Origin: Compostibacter hankyongensis
GTDB lineage: Bacteria > Bacteroidota > Bacteroidia > Chitinophagales > Chitinophagaceae
DNA length: 64,000 bases
Assembly: GCF_039541075.1 (NCBI RefSeq)
Contig: NZ_BAABFN010000005.1
Location: 124,001-188,000 of the forward strand
Reading direction: 5' to 3'
The notes beneath the pieces were generated by a model. The model was not told where the DNA came from. It made no database searches and saw only the letters and a list, made by a program, of their open reading frames with translations. Of the stretch, positions 60,949-64,000 are shown one piece after another. The stretch's first letter is position 1, and the number at the start of each line of letters is the position of its first letter. The translations under genes and the position numbers were made by a program.

Positions 60949-63900
60949 ATGATGCACTCCTTCCTTACCGCCAACCCTGGCCTCAACCTCCAAACCGCCG
61001 ACCTCTTCGACGACGATGCGCTTGCACAGTACAACTGGCCGGATGATACCGATCGGAAAGTGTTACTGCAAAGTTTGCGTATTCACCAGCGTCTGCTGAA
61101 AATATATCCGGATGACAAAGTCGCAGAGAAGCTGGAATCACTTGGTTTTCACAGCGCACATCATATCGCGGTTACAGGCGAAAAAGACTTTGCACAAAAG
61201 GTCCTGCCGGAGCTGGCCATGCTTGATGAAATTCAGGCCCCGAAGACTTTGTGCGCAAAAATTTACGCCAATGCTGAGCGCATTCGCCGGGCCAGCTTTG
61301 AGCTGGCGCTGGCAAGGCCGCGAACCGGAGAACTGGCGGTAACGGATCCCTCCGGGGAAGGCACCAACCCCGATTTTCAGAAAGGCATTCCTGATTATCA
61401 GCGCCTGTTCGGGCCGATGCTCACCTGCGACTGTGAGGAATGCCAGAGTATTTTTGGTCCGGCGGCCTATTTTACCGACCTGATGCGGGTGGTCACCCAA
61501 TACGTAACGCCGCCGCTGGAAAAGCTTTTTACCTTAGCCTATCGCCGTCCGGATCTTTGGACGATCCCGCTGGACTGCCGCACCGCCGAAACCGAAGTCA
61601 GCTATCTGGATATTGTAAACGGTATCCTCCTGCAAAATCTGCAGACCAATTACACGGCAGGTATAGACCCGCTGCAGACACTGTCCTCCGTGGTATATCC
61701 GTTTGCCGCTCCTTATAACCAGTCATTACTCAAGATCCGCGCGGCCATGGAAGCAGTGGAGGTCCCGCTGGCCGGATTGTACAAGCTACTGGAGACGCCC
61801 CCTCCCTCCCCTGCCGCTGAAATGCTGCATCTTTCACCGGAGCAATTGTCACTGGTTACGGGTGCGCATGCAGTCTCTTTGGCTGAGCTTTATGGATTTC
61901 ACGATACGGGCATGTCGGATACGGACCTCTGCGCTTCGCTGTCAAATGAAAAACTGTTTCTGCGGCAAACCGGCCTTCGACCAGAGCAGCTGGAATCACT
62001 TGTTTATCAGCAACTGAAAAGAGGCACCGGTAGTTACGTCCTGCAGGATAAAGGCTCCCAGAATATATTCACGGACAAATTTTCAGATGCGGCATTGGGT
62101 GGATCGATCACCATCGAATGCTGGGTTTATCCGACAGCAACTTTCAAGGAAATGTCGCTTGTAGGTAAAGGTACAGGTGATGAGTTTTTCATATACTTAG
62201 GTAGTGATAACCGGATAAATTGCGTATATCAGGACGCGAATACGGAATTGGAGGAATTTAATTCCACGGCAGAGATCAGCCTGAATGCCTGGACCCATAT
62301 TGCCTGGACCCGCGATGTAGATACCGGGTTAAATTTGATCTACATTAACGGCACGCTTGATTCCAGCCGTTCAAAACCGGTGGGACCTGCATTGGAGACA
62401 GATTCCAGTATTGGAATCGGCTATGTAGCCAGCAATTCATATCAAGGCGCGATAACTGAATTGCGCCTCTGGTCTGCTGTCCGTACCGATTCACAAATTA
62501 AATCGATGATGTATGCCCGCCTGAAGAATTATACAGAAGCGGGGCTATATGCCTATTGGCCCCTGGATGAACCGGGAGGCGAAACCGCCCGTGACCTTGG
62601 CCCTCATCATTACAACGCTTCTGGTCCGAATGCAATTTTTACTTTTTATGAGTCAGTTCCACTGGGCGGTAATCCCGAGACGAACCCGGTTCTCTTACAT
62701 CAGCTTTTTCTAAACGGCCTTCTTCCCGAAGATCAATTCATCACACTGACCGGGCCGGATCTTGCAACAAAAAGCGGCCGGCAACTCAGTCTCAGTAATG
62801 GCTCGACAATGTCGGCGCTATCAGATACCGCGTTGTCGCAGCTTGCCGTCTTTATCCGACTACAGGCACAAACCGGCTGGACCTATGAGGAGCTCGACTG
62901 GGTGCTGAAGTCCGTCGTGAGTATCCTGGATATCCCCACACAATTGACCGTCAATGATACCCTGATCGAGTCACTTGGGCATGTAGCCACGCTGGGCAAT
63001 AAATACGAGATCCCCCTCGATGAACTGAGCAGCTTTTGGTATGATATGAAAACCTACGGGCGGGGCAATGATGTGCTGCCAGAAGATCTATGGGACCGTG
63101 TTTTTAATGCACCGCCCCTGATGGCGGATAGCAAAAGTGCGGCCCACACTGATTATTACCGGCCCGCATATGCATCTAATCCGCTTTTTTGCTCTCCGGT
63201 GTTGTCCTGGACTTATAGGGATTCAACTGATTCAGAAGATCAGCGATTGAGTAACCAGCTGGCAGTCGCGCTGGGCATTTCTGCAGAAGACTTATACGCC
63301 ATTGTCCAGTCTGTCATACCCGACGGTGCCACTGAGCTCGCACTCAGCGTTCCTCAACTGTCGCAACTGTACCGCATGGCCCGTTTTGCGAAAATGCTGC
63401 AAATGCGTGTGCCAGATTTTATTCAGTTGACTTCAATTGCCGGCATCTCGCTCTCGGATACTAAATTAAACTGGACCATTGCGGAAGTCATCAGCTTATG
63501 CGAAAAAGCCGAATGGATGAAAAAGGCCGGCCTTACCGCCATGCAGCTTGCTTATCTCAGCTCCAGTGCATCACCGGGAAAGGAACTTCGTTTAGCCGAT
63601 TCACAAACTGTTGACAAAGCGCTTTCGGATATGAGGCAATCCGCTGCGCAGGTATTGATCACCCCGGCGAGTTTTATTGATGACTACATCGATGCCTCCA
63701 CAGCGCAGGCTATTTACGACCAATTGCTGACCTCACAGGTTATTGACAGCAATGGCGTGATACTCATGAACGAATCTGTTCTGACGTCCGAATGGATTTA
63801 TCAGATCCTCAGTTCCAACCCGGAAACAGCGGATCAGATCTTTGGGTCCGGCATGGCACGCAATTATGTTAATTTCGATGCTACGGGCTCAGGTAAAGCG

Positions 63901-64000
63901 TCCTTCGGTTTTGACCCTTTTGCCAATCAGACCATACAGGATACCAACTGTTTTACGATCAGCGCCTGGGTAAAACCCAGCGACATTAATCCACCCACCG
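60949..64000 (+). CDS. TcA-like Tc-toxin subunit with LamG inserts, 3' end cut by the window
   Basis: I translated the frame from ATG ATG at 60949; it is open to the window edge for 1,017 codons with no stop. The N-terminal part has a VRP1/TcA-type region with FGPMLTCDCEECQSIFGPAA (starting at residue 154). A LamG/concanavalin-like domain (about 361-564; ITIECWVYP, WTHIAWTRD, AYWPLDEPGG) is inserted next. Helical shell repeats typical of TcA (LSQLYRMARFAKMLQM; VISLCEKAEWMKKAG) then follow. A second LamG begins near residue 972. TcA forms the pentameric channel that injects the TcB-TcC cocoon content into host cells. The pore and receptor-binding parts are beyond the window. Confidence 0.88.
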   Translation, partial: MMHSFLTANPGLNLQTADLFDDDALAQYNWPDDTDRKVLLQSLRIHQRLLKIYPDDKVAEKLESLGFHSAHHIAVTGEKDFAQKVLPELAMLDEIQAPKTLCAKIYANAERIRRASFELALARPRTGELAVTDPSGEGTNPDFQKGIPDYQRLFGPMLTCDCEECQSIFGPAAYFTDLMRVVTQYVTPPLEKLFTLAYRRPDLWTIPLDCRTAETEVSYLDIVNGILLQNLQTNYTAGIDPLQTLSSVVYPFAAPYNQSLLKIRAAMEAVEVPLAGLYKLLETPPPSPAAEMLHLSPEQLSLVTGAHAVSLAELYGFHDTGMSDTDLCASLSNEKLFLRQTGLRPEQLESLVYQQLKRGTGSYVLQDKGSQNIFTDKFSDAALGGSITIECWVYPTATFKEMSLVGKGTGDEFFIYLGSDNRINCVYQDANTELEEFNSTAEISLNAWTHIAWTRDVDTGLNLIYINGTLDSSRSKPVGPALETDSSIGIGYVASNSYQGAITELRLWSAVRTDSQIKSMMYARLKNYTEAGLYAYWPLDEPGGETARDLGPHHYNASGPNAIFTFYESVPLGGNPETNPVLLHQLFLNGLLPEDQFITLTGPDLATKSGRQLSLSNGSTMSALSDTALSQLAVFIRLQAQTGWTYEELDWVLKSVVSILDIPTQLTVNDTLIESLGHVATLGNKYEIPLDELSSFWYDMKTYGRGNDVLPEDLWDRVFNAPPLMADSKSAAHTDYYRPAYASNPLFCSPVLSWTYRDSTDSEDQRLSNQLAVALGISAEDLYAIVQSVIPDGATELALSVPQLSQLYRMARFAKMLQMRVPDFIQLTSIAGISLSDTKLNWTIAEVISLCEKAEWMKKAGLTAMQLAYLSSSASPGKELRLADSQTVDKALSDMRQSAAQVLITPASFIDDYIDASTAQAIYDQLLTSQVIDSNGVILMNESVLTSEWIYQILSSNPETADQIFGSGMARNYVNFDATGSGKASFGFDPFANQTIQDTNCFTISAWVKPSDINPPT

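Overview
The window looks like chromosomal DNA of a Bacteroidota bacterium, most likely from the Chitinophaga group. This is an inference from gene content: a SusC/SusD pair with TonB-linked uptake, Tat-exported Gfo/Idh and TIM-barrel proteins, LytTR signalling, DUF6660 and DUF6807 proteins, a Nudix-type sugar regulator, few recognisable Shine-Dalgarno sites and several TTG starts. I saw no rRNA, tRNA, CRISPR array, prophage or insertion sequence.

Layout. 0-10 kb: the edge of a family 9 glycosyltransferase, a CinA-type amidase, then a stress and transport run (manganese catalase, DUF4142 lipoprotein, MFS, AI-2E-type permease), two small Cys-rich exported proteins (one DUF6660), a Nudix-fold regulator convergent with tagaturonate reductase uxaB, and a DinB protein. 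10.2-15.5 kb: a compact RiPP-like locus. It has a Thr-rich, Cys-free candidate precursor, a divergent LytS/LytTR pair and a full-length LanB-type dehydratase, with no LanC, protease or exporter beside it. 15.6-32.4 kb: a carbohydrate utilisation locus (SusC, SusD, Gfo/Idh, DUF6807, TIM barrel, nagB, nagA, two large esterases and a LacI regulator). A matching palindrome, CGAGAACGTTCTCG or a one-base variant, lies about 110 bp upstream of both susC and nagB.

32.5-40 kb: one gene of about 2,500 codons fuses the TcB and TcC halves of an insecticidal-type Tc toxin and ends in a predicted deaminase effector (HAE plus CxxC) preceded by a basic, nuclear-localisation-like linker. A nuclease-fold protein and a GH43-like propeller follow.

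42.4-54.3 kb: a low-oxygen and redox block. It holds a sensor kinase, a receiver-CRP/FNR fusion regulator, an HPF-like protein, D-lactate dehydrogenase, a ba3-type cytochrome oxidase (subunits I, II and a tiny IIa, plus SCO and cytochrome c), a zinc alcohol dehydrogenase, YceI and a flavin-binding protein. Seven TGAY-N4-RTCA boxes lie only in the intergenic regions here, which suggests one FNR-type regulon, possibly controlled by the fusion regulator.

54.4-60 kb: a nucleosidase, a GH20 hexosaminidase, an AT-rich MarR/GNAT pair with its own palindrome, and a beta-propeller protein. 60.1-64 kb: a broken SpvB-like gene followed by the N-terminal 1,017 codons of a TcA-like gene carrying LamG inserts, which runs off the window. 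Together with the TcB-TcC fusion this suggests a Tc toxin system whose parts are split over two loci about 20 kb apart.
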